Below, piece after piece: positions 1 to 12,300 of a stretch of DNA of 64,000 nucleotides. Origin of the DNA: Knoxdaviesia capensis. Taxonomy: Eukaryota; Ascomycota; Sordariomycetes; Microascales; Gondwanamycetaceae. Position 1 is the stretch's first letter, and every line of letters begins with the position of its first letter. Under the pieces are notes generated by a model that did not search any database, was not told the DNA's origin, and saw nothing but the letters and a program-made list of their open reading frames with translations. The stretch spans positions 1,282,466-1,346,465 of the forward strand of contig LNGK01000005.1 in the NCBI GenBank assembly GCA_001510575.1, read 5' to 3'. The position numbers and the translations under genes were made by a program.

Positions 1-430
1 GGAAAAAAACAGAGAAAAAAACGAAACTTGTGGCAATATAATAGGACAACGGTCGTTTTAAAGTTTCGCTGTAGACGAGCTTTAAAACATGACGAAGGCG
101 GGGGAACGGGCGTGGTGGCGGGCAGGGCGTTAAAAGAGGAAAATCGTGTGAGAGCGTGACAGGGACGTGACTGGGATGAAAAGTACGACGACGATGAAAG
201 ACAACAAACAAGTGCTGAGAGGAATAACGAAGACAGGACGAAGATGACGAGAGGCGGGGGTGGCGAGAAGACCGATGAAAGCAAGGCGATCTAGACACAC
301 GACGAACAGGGTATCGCAAGGAAAAGAAGATTGCCGGTATCTAGGCGAAGAGACGAATGGATTTGAAAACAATGAAGGAAAAAAAAGAGAAGACGAAGAA
401 AAAAAAAATTGAAAGTTATTCCCCAAAAAC
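1..430 (-). promoter_or_regulatory. Pyrimidine-rich minus-strand leader/promoter of a gene left of the window
   Basis: The plus strand here is dominated by GA-rich runs (many gaaaaa, gacgaag and gatgaa words), so the minus strand is strongly CT-rich and reads towards the left edge. The same composition precedes the start codons of the other genes in this window. I infer the 5' leader or promoter of a minus-strand gene whose coding region lies beyond position 1. The 98-codon open frame within it reads as low-complexity Phe/Ser/Leu sequence and is probably not a protein. Confidence 0.4.
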
Positions 431-605
431 GACGAAGCGGAAGAATTAAGATGGAGATTATTGATGAGTAATGGAGACGTGGGTAGCGATAAAGATGCGA
501 TAAGTGGCTCTAGTTGGCTGGAAGGTCAGCTTGGTTGTTCCTTCCCTTTCGCCTCTTCGCGCAAGACCCAGGTTCTGTCTGGTCCTTAACTTTGTGTTTT
601 CTGGA

Positions 606-629
606 GCTTGCTTGCTTGCTTGCTTGCTT
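606..629. repeat. (GCTT)6 microsatellite
   Basis: Six perfect tandem copies of GCTT. Confidence 0.95.
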
Positions 630-1548
630 CCTGCCGTAACTGTGGAGAGTCCGTGATTGTTCTTGCCGGGTTGAGGATTTGTGCGGTACAGACAAGCCGC
701 TAACGCAGCCTTTAGCGATCCCACACACAGGTTCCAGACTTGGAAAGAGCAATCTGCAGGGCGTAGCCGGTTCCTTCCCCCCCTCCAATTCCCGTCTCCC
801 GTGACACGGCCAAAAGAAGAAAGAACAAGGCACGCGCCACAAATACCTACTACTTGCTGTATGCAGTGCAGAACTCCATGTACAATCAGCGTGTGTTTCT
901 CCCCAGCAGGTACTTCCGCAGAAGGCTAGGAAATACGATAGAACTCTGGTACCCAGAACCCTTGTCCGTGGACTTTTGTTGTTCCTTTCTTACCTACGAT
1001 GTTCCCCGTAATACTGTGACTCCCTCCTCGCCCTTCGCCTTTTTAGCCGCAAGGTCGCAACAGTGTGGCTTTCCGAGAGATACACCGTGTGACAGCAAGG
1101 TGGGGCGCCGTCGACCTTCATTCAACAACGCTGTGTCGGATGGACAGCTGAATAATGCATTCTTGGCCGTCTCACAATAGTTTCTTTTTGGGTTCTGTGG
1201 TGGTGTGTGAACCGTTCAAGAGAGAAGCGAAGCCATCCCGTTTTGTGAGGGTTGTCTCCCGCATTTGAAAAACCAGAGGTGCCATGTCCCCCAAATTCCC
1301 GGGTCTCTAAACCCCGACGGACAGACACATGGCGGCCGTGCTGGTTGGTTTTACATTTGCTTCCCCACTAAACTAGGCCGGCCAGAGCGCACTTGGTGGG
1401 TGCACTAACCGCTAATTTTCCACACCAGACACTGCCCAGGCCTTATCCGTGATAGGTCCTGCTTTGCTCCAGTGCGTACAGGATCACGAACGATCGCATC
1501 TGCATTGCGCGCAGTCTGTGCTCGCTCTCAAAAAGAAACGAGGAAACT

Positions 1549-1567
1549 AAAAAAAAAAAAAAAAAAA
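1549..1567. repeat. Poly(A) homopolymer, 19 nt
   Basis: Nineteen consecutive A, followed by a further A-rich stretch to about 1590. No neighbouring ORF or target-site duplication supports reading it as a retroposon tail. Confidence 0.9.
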
Positions 1568-1633
1568 TTACTAAAAAAATAAAATAAAAACCACAAGCGT
1601 GCTACGGGTTGGCGGGTCTGCTTTTCTAGGCAC

Positions 1634-1655
1634 TTAACGGGAGATTAACGGGAGA
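1634..1655. repeat. 11-bp tandem duplication
   Basis: Two adjacent copies of the unit TTAACGGGAGA, with the start of a third. Confidence 0.85.
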
Positions 1656-2940
1656 TTACTATGTACGAGCTTCAATTTGCTCGTTCTGTCGTTCTTCGGC
1701 GCTGTAAGAAGAAAGTGCTCCTTCCTCACCTCGAAAGAAGTCCCGCGGAAATCAGGTGCCCGCCGATAGCGGACCCCGGCCCAACCGCCGTTTAACCGCC
1801 AGAGGTTTAACTCACCGCCATCCAAGCGCCGTCAAACGCAAGCCGACATGACCAACAACCAGCTTGCCTTTAACCTCACCTCAACACGAATATCAAAGAA
1901 ACTTCACACGTTCTTTTCTTTTTTGGACTTTAGGACGCCTACTGGTATCTCCCGGATAGGTTGTCCGAATGCCGAGACCTGCAACAAAGAAAAAAACTTG
2001 ATGCATCTGCAAACCACCTGAACTCGCCCATTCCCCCACAAAGCACGTCATACGCACCTAGGATGGAGAGATATACGATACGTGCAGGAACCAAATAAAA
2101 AAAATTCAATATCGAAATGTGGTAGCGGATGCAGTTGTAAAGCTGGGTACGAGACGCAACTAACGACGGGCTAACACATTTTTTTTTCACGCATCGGGGG
2201 CAAGCACATCGCTTCTCTGGTGAAAGAGCACGCACGAGGGGACCGAAAGCCACAGTTTCGGCCAGTATCTCTATATCTCCAGGTGGCGTTGCGCGCTCCC
2301 CGTGCCGTCGGGACACCCGGTACAGAAGAAAATGCACAAGCGGGGCAACGAGAGAGGGACAATAACGGCCGGTGGAAGAAGTGTGGTTTCTGCTTTTTTT
2401 TTCTCTTGCCACGCAATCCACCTCACGCCATCAGGAACCACCGTGACGACTATGTCTCTCCCACTGATACTCCCCCGCCGCAGGCTCCAGTCCGGCGTCC
2501 ATTGGCAAATTGAATGTCCCCGATAAGCCATATGAAGTCCGCTCCGAGGTGGGGTGGTTAGATGGCGTTTTCAGTCAATACTACCTGTGCCCGTGTGCAG
2601 ATTTTTTATCCCGCCGAGAGAAGAGAGCACGCACGTCTCGAACTGCATGTTTAGTGTAGCTATCCTCGATTAACGATATGTAATGCACCGCATTTCCTTT
2701 TCCGGTTTCGCTAAAGTAATACAAACCTGTAATCCGATACTGAAGACAAAAAAAGGTCATGGCTGACACCAGCAGTGTGTGCTCAACAATGGAGAAGTGT
2801 TGGATAACGCTGTCAGACCTCCCTCCATGACATATGCAGTCATGGTCCCTCCAGTTTGATATTGCGAGTCACACTTGCAATACGAATAGACCCACGTCTC
2901 GCGGAACCGTGTCCCGCGGACAGAGACTGCAGCAAAACCC

Positions 2941-5172
2941 TTACTGCTGCTTGGTTTCCTTCTTCTTCCCTCCCGTCTTCCCCGCACCAGAAGCACTCTT
3001 CGGCTTGGCCTTCTCCTCCGTGGCAACACTACCACCACTGCTCTTCGCCAGCCCGCGGTACCCCGCGATCACGGTGCACACAACCAGCAGCACAAAGCCG
3101 AGCCCAATAGCCGCCGCCGTGCCCCGCTCAATCCAGCTGGACGCACCCTCCGCCAGCACGGGCACCGACGCCCGCGCGACAATGCGGCCGAGGCCGTGGG
3201 AGCCGGTGCTGGCACTGGCATCGGGACGCGGCTCGACGTGCCAAAACACGGTGCGCGGCCCAAACAGCGTGTCGTAGCCGAGATTGACACGCTCGAACGG
3301 GTTGTTCGGGAACTTGGTGCCGTCCTCCGAGTGGCACGCCCAGAACACCGCAGGGTAGGCCACCTCCGCCTCGGCGTAGCCGGATGCCGAGGGCTCCAGG
3401 TAGCGCAGGTGCAGCGGCACCTCGGCGGTCCAGGGGGTGTCGTCGCCGGACGGTGGCTGCAGCTCGAGCAGCACCGACGATCCCCAGCTTGGAGTCTTGT
3501 AGGCCGGCTTCTCCAGGTCGACCGGCTCGCTCATGAAGCGCAGCGCCGTGAGGTTCTTCGACTTGAGGAAGAGTTCATCGGCAAGCTGGTAGCGGTCGGC
3601 GAAGATGGCCTTGGGAAGCGTGAAGTAGGCATGTGGACGGCATGATGAGTACGGCAGGGGCGGCCGTGACGAGCCGAGTTGCAGCTGGAGGGTTGGGTGC
3701 AGACCCTGCGGCTGGAGGAACCGCATGGAGAACCACTGGTCACTACTTCCGCTAGCAGCGAGGTCCCGGTGGCGGGAAGCAAAAGAAAACAGCGTTGCCG
3801 ACGGCTTGGTTTGGTCGCCCATCACGGTCAGGAGGCCCGTGATACCCAGGTCGTTAGCACCCAGGTCCGGTGTTTCCGTCGTTGTCAGTATGCCGACCTC
3901 GGTGCGCAGGCCGCCTCTGCCGTGCTGCACCTTGACGCGGTTCAAACGCAACGGCCACAGAGCGGTAAATCGGACAACATGCGTGATGGTATCATAGGAT
4001 ATATCAAGGTACGCAACATCTTTCACCGATTGGACTCTCGGACGACACGCCGGGTCTTCGACACCTTTGCAGGCCAGGTCCTCGACTGACTTGATGAAAG
4101 TGTCAAGACTCTCGAGCGGTTGATAAAACTGGAAAGCGGTTCCGTGGGAGAACCTCTCGGTAGGTGTGCGTGTGAAAGACTGCAATATAGGGCAAGACGA
4201 GTTTGGCAACGGGTGGCGCAGGATAAAGTCATTTTTGTTAGCAAGGGGGGCCCGAGTAGTAGGTTACATGTATTTGATCTCAGCTGCCATCCGGATTGAG
4301 CATCGGTCAAGAGGAGCGACTGCGTGTGTCTCTCATTCTTGTGTACCTGGTTCCAGGCGATCATGGCAATGCACGGCGTTCAACAACATTGGGGGATGCC
4401 ATATATCACGATTTGGTGGCGGTGTTTCTTGTCCGTGATCTTTGTGGTGCAGCAGGGACGAGCTTACCTCAGTTCCAGTACAGTCCAGCGGGCCAAATAT
4501 TGATATCAAGTACTCGCATACTGGTTCTCTATAAGTTAGGTAATATAAGAAGGGTTTTGTTAGATTTCTACTTCAGGTGCCGATGGCCCGAACTCATACA
4601 GGAAGTCATTTGCGAAATAGCCCGGATGAGTGGTCCGGCACGGGCCACGTACAACAGGACAGGCAATGTATCCGAGAGGCGGAGGCAAGAGGCCGATTAA
4701 AAAGGTGATCATTCACCCGCCTTTTGGCAACACGCACTCGGTGCTGAAATGAGGGTGTCTCTCACTTCCCAGGCCAACCACTCGGTGGATGCAAACAGAG
4801 AGTCACGAAACAAAAGGGCCACAAAGCGGGACGTCGCAAACGCGACGTCACAACCGCCATAGGAGCCACTCACAAGCTGACAGCTGCGCTTTCACGGTGT
4901 GGAGTATAGAACACGTGAAATCCGGGCGAGAGCCGGGAACCCATGGGGTTGATGAGCTCGGCCGGATACGGGCTAACCCATCGGACATGAATTTCATGCG
5001 AATCGGTGAGGAGCTTAGACAGAGCGGTGGGAAGCTCTGGGAGGGCCAGAGTGATGCGGTCTTCCCGCACAGAAGCAAGATCTGGGCCGGAGAACGAGGC
5101 TCTATCGATTGACAGCGACTCCGGATCAATCCCTGTATCGGGCTTGTGGACGAAGGTGATTCTCTGGCGCAT
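2941..5172 (-). CDS. PBN1: PBN1-like subunit of GPI mannosyltransferase I (PIG-X family), 3 exons, 532 aa
   Basis: Exons read 5172-4874, 4528-4468 and 4179-2941, giving 1599 nt including the TAA stop. Intron 1 is 345 nt (GTGAGT donor, CTAAC then TATAG). Intron 2 is 288 nt (GTAAGC donor, GCTAAC then TTGCAG). Phases match only when the 61-nt middle exon, encoding EPVCEYL..GPLDC, is included; it restores a Cys-containing stretch I recall in relatives. The start has a CCACCATG context and the family-typical opening MRQRITFVHKP. The C-terminal half carries the PIG-X/PBN1 core (PHAYFTLPK..IFADRYQL near residue 300, then SKNLTALR, WGSSVLLEL, YPAVFWAC, NPFERVNLGYD). One membrane helix lies at about 474-494, followed by a short Lys-rich tail. 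In the known family this ER type I protein partners the catalytic subunit (GPI14/PIG-M) that adds the first mannose to GPI precursors. The gene is transcribed divergently from the caspase-domain gene. Confidence 0.93.
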
Positions 5173-7119
5173 GGTGGAGTATCTTTGGGGGGAGAGGACT
5201 TGGGGGCGGTGGGAGAGAGCTGCCTAGGGACCTGAAATAGGCGCAGATTGGCGGGTTTGGGGGGGATGAAGAGACAAGTTAGAGCCTCCGACAAAGGCCG
5301 AGGAAGATGTCTGGTGGTTAAACGAAATGGAATGGGGGGGAACAAGAAGTTGGCAGATGCTGAAGATTTCCCAGGTTTTGTTTTGGCGGTGGTGGGTTTA
5401 GGTTGACGTTGTGACGTTGTAACTCAAACGGTGTCTTGCGTGCACGTGCCATGTGACTTGGCTCGATCAGGGTTTTGCCAGTCTGCACTGAACAGTACGC
5501 ACAAACGGCAGTAGCAAAAGAACCGCCGGAAAACAGGCCCACCACGAACACCAGCCAAGCATGCACCTTCCAAAAGGCAACATCTTCAAGTCTTTTCCTG
5601 AAAAGCTTAATAATTTTAGGGCTTCATGGAATGCGCATGCATCTAGGAGGTGTATGCAATTATCGTGGATATGCAAGTAAGGTCGATAAGTGTCATAATG
5701 GCATAGACATACCACAAACGGTAGTGCCGCCGCTGGAGTAACTGTTCATGTATGCCGAGAATCAGGGGCACAGGCACGTTTAGTCGACCGACGCCTGCAA
5801 ATTGACCTCGGTCAGGTTAGTGGTGACACGTTTGGAGCATGGCCAAAAGAACATATCCCAGAGGGAGTCTTTCGCCACTGGAACCTTGTATAGGCCCTGG
5901 CCAGCCTGTTATCCAAGATTCTAGTTGGCCGTAGCTGAACCAGCGTCGGTGAAGACTGGAGTTCAGGTCATACCAGGGCGTCCCTGTCTGGAAGTGTTTG
6001 GAGAGAGGGGAAAAAAGGCAAACAGGCAAGTAAGTAGTGGGAGGTTCCGAAATGACAGATCTCTGGCTGATCGGAAGCGAGGGGTATGGACATACTGTAC
6101 AGGACAGCATATTCGGCCGGTCTCCCAGAACGCCTTAGCCTGGAAGCACGTTGAAGGGTACGCGGCGATGACCGCCGCGGGATGGTTGGATGGATTGATA
6201 TATAGCACTGTGCCTTCATGCATACTGTCTGTAGGGATATTCAGTCCCCAAGACACGAGTGCATTTTGGGGGGTGGGATGGCCAGTCGAACTAAGCCAGC
6301 AAGCCAAGACGAAACAAGAACAGCCAGCCAAGCAGGAACCGACCGAGATTCAAGACGGTTTAAGTCGAAACGGGATTGAGAGCACGAGAGCAAGACGGAC
6401 GTGGACATGTAGTAAGGACCTCATGCATGTCGTGGCTTTCTTTTCATCTTCGGTCTCTGCCAGTTGTCGATGCAGATGCACGGAACAATACAAAGCGACA
6501 AGCACCGAAGCTGGAGTATTTACCCCGAGTTTTCCATTACATACACACATGACTTATCATTATCAGCCTCATGTCCACAGAAAAGACCGAACAGGACATG
6601 TTATGTATTCCTCCGTATATGTGTGGTGGACAGTGACTTGCCCACTCTAAGCGGTGGCATGGTTGGTGTGTGTGTAGGCAAAGAGGGAAGGCGCAAGCAG
6701 GAGTGCCCCGTACAACACAACATATCACAGAGCAGGTACACTCTGGATTTGCCCCTGGATTTGGCAGTTTCACCGCTTCAACAGAGAAGGAAGGCACAAC
6801 CCGCAATCCCACCGTCAGCCGACACGTAACCTGACTTTCTGGTCCGGCTCTTCTGTCCTTCAAGCAGTGATATGGAAGGGACGACGAACGTGACAGAAAC
6901 AGGGCAAGAACAAACAGGAGCCGCCGAAGAAACAACCGCACAGAGAGAAAAAAGGAAACAACAAGCCTTCTCCCGCGTCGCCCGTCGCAAAAAGCCCCGG
7001 CGATCGCTCCTGCTCTCCCGTTTTGGGTGACCGGCCGAGCCCCAAAACTTCGCGCGCTAGTCCCGATTAGTCACCGACACATACAAAAGAGAAAATGGTC
7101 CCGCCGCCCAAAAAGTTTA
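5173..7119. other. Divergent intergenic spacer, PBN1 side
   Basis: No supported gene. The first about 170 bp are CT-rich on the minus strand and probably form the PBN1-like leader and promoter. The rest has only overlapping low-complexity frames; the longest, 241 codons at 5925-6650 on plus, shows no domain and uses no gene-like codon pattern. Single copies of the TACTG-type motif occur near 6094 and 6224. Confidence 0.6.
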
Positions 7120-8201
7120 GGGTTCTGCGCGACACCGAGCCGGATTCCATTTTTTGGCTCTCGTCACACGCAAAGTCGTCCTTTTTGTCCTTTTTGTCGT
7201 GGCCTCATCGTCGCACATCTTTTAATTCTCCCTCTCTTTTTTCTTCGCGTTTGATACATCTCCTATTTTACGGCTCAAACATCCTGTAGTAGCCTCCCTT
7301 ATGCAGGATTCCATGGTTGTCCCTCAGGGTCTGTCACAGGAACCAACTCGTGATTACGTTACCTCGCGAGAGACCCATCGCGATACCCTCACTACCACTA
7401 TATCCGCCCTCTAATCTCCATCTTCGTCCCCCCGCGCGGACCGGCATCGTCCTCGCCCTCTTCGGTCCTTTCTGGGGGGTTGTTCTTTGGTAGTTTCGCC
7501 CTCGGTCACCGATCGTCTCTTATAAGTGTCTGTTTTTAAAATATAATCCCGCTGAAATGCGCCAAATCCCCCGGTCCAATACGACTTTCCCCCTCTCAAA
7601 ACGCCTGCTTCAGCCGAGCTTCACTTAGCCACTGTTTCTTTTTCTTTCTCCTCCAAATCTGTTGTCGCATATATTGTTCTTTTCTTTTATTTCCTCTGTG
7701 AAATCTGTGGACACTTCTTCCTCTTTTGATTTTATGCCTCCAACGTGAACACCGCATATCACACAACAACCACTTCAGCACTCTGCCCCGTATCGACTAC
7801 TCCAGCCAGTAACAACATCCTTTAGGATCTTCACAATCTATTCGTCCCGGTCTCCCTTCCTTGTCTTGGGTCTTGGCGATCACGATAACCACCTACGACA
7901 TCCCTTTTGGATCCAGAATATCGGGACTACAGCTGCAAACAAGATATATTGAGACCGGTCCCTCTCTCTGTGTGTGTCTGTATCTCCGTTTGCTCAAGTG
8001 CTCTTCTCATCTTTCTTCTACGTCTTTTGCTTCCTCTTGGCCGGCTTCCCGATACCTTGTTCGCTTTCTTTTTCGCCCCCAGGCAGGACGACGTCTTCAC
8101 TCTCTGTCGAATAGACACTGGTGTTAGTCGTCCAGCCTTCCTTCTCAAATATCTAAGCCATCAGTCAGCACTCCTATCGCTTGTCGGAGCCCTTTCTCAA
8201 C
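7120..8201 (+). promoter_or_regulatory. Pyrimidine-rich promoter and 5' leader of the caspase-domain gene
   Basis: The plus strand becomes strongly CT-rich over about 1 kb leading to the ATG at 8202, as is common upstream of ascomycete genes. The start-codon context (CAACATGCC) is good. Short upstream frames exist, but none shows a recognisable protein. The transcription start cannot be placed from sequence alone. Confidence 0.5.
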
Positions 8202-11200
8202 ATGCCGGACAGTCCGTATGTGACCATCCGGTCGCGGCGGCCGGGTCTCGAGACCAACCCGGTATGTCTCACATGCCCCTCCGAAGAGCGACTCGGCCCT
8301 CGCGGCATATCGCAGGTCTAATGCTTTGTTTCCTTCTCTCTAGGCGCACTTCCAACCCCCCGCACCCCGTTCGGCAACTCACGATATCAGCCGCGTGAGC
8401 TACCATGTGAAGAATATCAACAACTTCGCCATGACTCTGGAGGCTGTAAGTCAGATCTCAACGCCGTCACCCCTACCTGCTGTCTATTCATGGTCTCTTG
8501 GCCTCATGTCTGCTACTACCAACTAACTGTGTCCCCTCCACTCTCCAGTCGGCCTCTCGAGCTTTTCCTAACCGCGGTCGGCCAACCCAGCGATATACCA
8601 AAGTCCAGGCATTACTACTTCATTGGCAGACCGACGACCTCTTCGTCCTTCCCGAACTTGAAGATCTCGAAAAATGTCTCCGCGAAGACTACGCTTTCAA
8701 CACCGAAATATTCCCTATTCCCTCTGAAAACTCCCACCTGGAGTTGATGATGCGCATAGGCCAGCTTATAAAGGAGCATGAGCATCCCGATACTCTGTTT
8801 GTTGTCTACTACGGAGGCCATGCCCGGATAGACGAGTCGCGGCAAAGCCGCTGGTGCGCGTAAGTTTCTCTGCTCCCAGCTTGCTCTTCTCTTCCGACCC
8901 CGGATTTATTCCATGTGCTAACGTTTATTTTTCTGCGCAGAACCCGACATCCCGAATCGCCGTGGCTACAGTGAGTCTCCGATTGCGCCAGTGTGTTTTC
9001 TAAGATGTCCCTTTTGTTTCTAACCCCCGACCCCTTGTTCCCCTTTCACTAGATGGTCGGCCATTCAAACGCTAGTTGAGCGTTCAAGGTCCGATGTTCT
9101 GATCCTTCTCGATTGCTGTGCTGGAGCCGCCAGCGCAACTTTCCCGTCGGGGACTGCCAGCATAACTGAGACCATCTCGGCGTCCAGTTGGGATGCCATC
9201 GCTCCGGATCCGGGCCGTTACTCTTTCACAAACACCCTTATTGAGGTATTGCAAGACTGGCGCCTACGAACCTTTTCCGCGGTCATGCTGCACGCCGAAC
9301 TGCTGGCCCGTCTCAAACACCCCCGTCCCGTGACTATCAACGGAAAGAACTTTGAGGCTCGGTCTACGCCTGTTCACTTCATGATGACCGCCAACCACAA
9401 GGCTCCCAGTATCGAGATCTCCCGCATATTCCCCCCCGAGAGACTCCCGCCGTCGCCTCCTCTGGACACTCAGTCCTCGGCACACTCACAGATTCCCCCG
9501 CCCATGACCCAGCTACCGCCTCCCTCCGAAGCTAGTGCGGCGTCTTCTTCCTCTGACAGCACCGGTTTTGAGGGTCGCGGCCCTGCCACCCCCGATGACG
9601 CTACGGAAATCTCCTCGGCCTCTTCCGAGCCCACTGAAGATGTCCCGCATGTGATGATCTCGCTAGCACTTGAGGAAGACCAAGAACTCGACCTCAATGC
9701 ATGGGAGGAGTGGCTAGGCAAGTTTCCTGCTCTGGCCAAATATGTCTCGGTGCAGGGAGTCTTCAAGAGTCACTCAACTCTCCTGCTTCTCTCCATGCCG
9801 GTCAATATCTGGGATATGCTGCCGGAGAACCAGGCTACCTCCTTTGTGGCCTTTATTCGATCCAACAATCTTGCTCTGCGTCCCGCCACCCCGAGCCCTG
9901 AGGAAGTTGTTGTGCCTGCCCGGGGTGGCATGCATCGCGCGCTTAGCCAGCCGGTCGTCTCTGATGTTGCGTCCATATGGGATGACAACGTGACTCTGAC
10001 TCCTACTATCAAGTCGGGTCTCGTTCCCCCGCCTGGAGCTTCCAACTATGCCGGTTCGCTTGCTCCCAGTGCCGCCGGTGCCATGGCTGTAACTTCAAAT
10101 CCTGGCTCTCCCATGGCCTTGAGTATGCGTCAAAACCCGGCTCTGACCTTGGCTCGGGATGGGCCGGCTCGCGCTGCCATTATAAGATCGCTTATCTATA
10201 ACCAACACCGCATGGCGCGGCGAACCACATTTGGTGATGAAGTTCCCGAAGCCCCTAGTTTCTCCCCGCATATCTCGTCCCGTATGGAGGAGTACTACCA
10301 AAACGAGCCCCTGCCGAACGACGCCCAGCGCGAGTTCATTGCTTCCAACATGGGAATTGATACGTGGAACATTGAGGCTTGGTTCCACCATCGTCGTGAG
10401 AAAGACATTGTGTCTCAGCAGCTTCAGTCTCTCCAGGTTGACGATCGTCTGCCCGCTCCTGTCCCTGGGCCAGTCATGATTCTCCCCGCCTACCTGGATG
10501 AGCTTTTGAGTATCTATCCTCCGGGACAAACTCTAGTGCTTGATGTCCGTTCGCGGCCAGAGTATGACCGTTCTCGCATTTTCGGGTCGGTCAATTTCCG
10601 CGCTCCGTCCAGCTTCCTCCAGGCAGCATCACTCGAGGACATGGCCAGAGTCTTCCCCGATGAAGCCAGCCGCAGCATCTTCTCGAAATGGAGATTCGCG
10701 CGGTGTGTTGTGGTGTACTCGAAGGTGATCGAGTTCTCGTGGGAGTGTCCGGCCGCAGAGCTGCTCTACGAGAAGCTCCTCGCGTGGGGTTGGTCTGGAA
10801 AGTGCTTCATTCTCAAAGGCCACTACCGCGAGTTCAGCTCGTCGTACGGCAAGTACATTGCCGGCACAAACATGTCTCGCGAGGCTCGAGAGTATGCCGA
10901 GGGTCTCCAAAGAGGCGTTGCGCCGACCCGCCAGGAGCAGGAAGACCGTGCAAAGCAATTCTCGGCCTGGTCGATGCAGCGGGAAACCGATTACCACACT
11001 CGTATTGGCAGCCAGTCGGTTGATCGCATCCGTGAGAAGCAACTGGAGCTAGCGGAGCAGGAGGAGCGACTGGAGACCGAGTTCAAGTCCAAGAACGCTG
11101 CTCTATTCTACCAGGTGGTCGGAGAGTCGGCGTCCTCCACGACGCGAACCTCGCCAGGTCTTGGACCTCAGCAGCAACAACGCCTCCTCACGGCGGGTGG

Positions 11201-11738
11201 TGAAAGTCCCCGAGAAACGCCAGCGTCGGATTCCAGCCGGTACCGCAAAGCGGCCAAGTCGTCGCAGTCGGTGAAGGGCAAGGGCAAGCAGATTGACGGG
11301 CGTGCCGAAGATGCGGAGGCACAGTATGTCGAGCATCTGGGTCGTGGGCTTGGGAAGATGCGCTCTGCCGCAGGCCTTGCCGACTCTGGCGACGCAGGAG
11401 CCGGCGCTGCCGCGTATTCCCCAGAGTCGCCCTACCTGCAGCCGCTAGCGCTGCCGCCGTCGGCGACGGCGATATCCGCGCCTGGGGCGTGGGCGCTAAG
11501 CGAGGGGACGATCATCAAGGACGTGTCGAGCAAGACTCGCGAGCTGGAGGGCGACGACTACTACGCCGGGCGCACCGCAGGATCCGACGATTCGTTCGTC
11601 GAGATCAGTAGCAGGGGCGACGAGATTAACTCGGTTGAAGGCGGTAGCGGTAGTCTGAGCGGCACGGCGCCGTCGACACCGACTCTGAGCAAGCGATCGC
11701 GCAGTGGGTTCTTCAGTAAGGTCCTGAGACGGGCTTGA
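8202..11738 (+). CDS. Caspase-domain (C14) protein with degenerate homeodomain-like and rhodanese-like domains, 1062 aa
   Basis: Five exons: 8202-8261, 8344-8445, 8549-8859, 8941-8970 and 9053-11738, 3189 nt with stop. Introns are 82, 103, 81 and 82 nt with GTATGT, GTAAGT, GTAAGT and GTGAGT donors and all-YAG acceptors; phases agree throughout. Residues about 40-260 form a caspase-like fold: VVYYGGHA places the catalytic His at 145 and LLDCCAG the Cys at 190, so the protease dyad is present. After a Ser/Pro-rich linker, a small Trp-containing domain spans about 372-445. A homeodomain-like segment at 571-619 ends in WFHHRR, where the DNA-contacting Asn51 of true homeodomains is His614. A rhodanese-like domain follows at about 648-790 (LVLDVRSRPEYD), but its catalytic loop reads VVVYSKV with Ser724 in place of Cys. 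Residues about 810-870 are charged and probably coiled coil; the tail is Ser-rich, then basic. Substrate and pathway are unknown. A protease/scaffold role is inference. Confidence 0.9.
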
Positions 11739-12300
11739 GCGATCCCCCTCTGTTGCTCGCTTCACGAACCGACTCGGCTGTTGCTTAGTCCCCTCATGAT
11801 CACCACCACCACCCCAACCCATTTCTTCCTTTCCTGACGACAAAAAGGGCCGATACACCTGCCGTTATCTGCCTATTTTTTGGTTTTTTTTTTCCGCGTT
11901 GTCCCTTTCATATCATGATACCTCTGGACGGCCCGATCGGGGTCACCGCCTTTTTTCCCCCTTTTTTTCCCTTTTTTCCCTTTTTTCCCTTTTTTTTCTT
12001 TTCTTTTTTCTTTTCTTTTTTCTTTTCTTTTTTCTTTGGTTCATCTTACTCCGGGGTGTTTTGTGTATACGAAAGGATTTAGGGCGTCGTCCGCTCACCT
12101 CTTGTGCCTCAGCGTGGCATGAGTGTCGAAAGGACATCACACAGAAAGGGCCTGCTGGATGGCCATGCATATATTTTCTTTTTAAGTCTGGGAAACAAGG
12201 AGTCCATATTTGGAGCCCGGCGTTTTTAAGGGGGGTTTTTTGGGGTCAATCCTTCCGTCCTCGGTGTGATGTTTTTGGGTTGTTATCTTGAACCTTGGGC
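11739..12300 (+). other. T-rich 3' flank of the caspase-domain gene
   Basis: Immediately after the TGA the plus strand is CT- then T-rich, consistent with a 3' UTR and termination zone. No AATAAA-type signal stands out. Confidence 0.45.
11949..12037 (+). repeat. 89-nt uninterrupted polypyrimidine tract with TTTTC register
   Basis: Every base is C or T. The first half alternates T6-7 with C3-5 runs; the second half is a TTTTCTTTT-type simple repeat. It lies 210 bp after the stop codon of the caspase-domain gene. Confidence 0.9.

Larger units (their letters stand above)
431..2940. other. Noncoding region left of the PBN1-like gene
   Basis: No supported gene on either strand. Open frames are short, overlap each other in several frames and show no domain. 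The stretch holds a GCTT microsatellite, a 19-A homopolymer followed by an A-rich tail (to about 1590), and a short tandem duplication. The last few hundred bases lie downstream of the PBN1-like stop codon and must contain its 3' UTR. I could not place a polyadenylation signal with confidence. Confidence 0.6.

Noticed and set aside
5925..6650. 241-codon plus-strand frame in the divergent spacer
   Set aside because: No domain; the composition does not resemble the confirmed exons nearby, and frames overlap on both strands.
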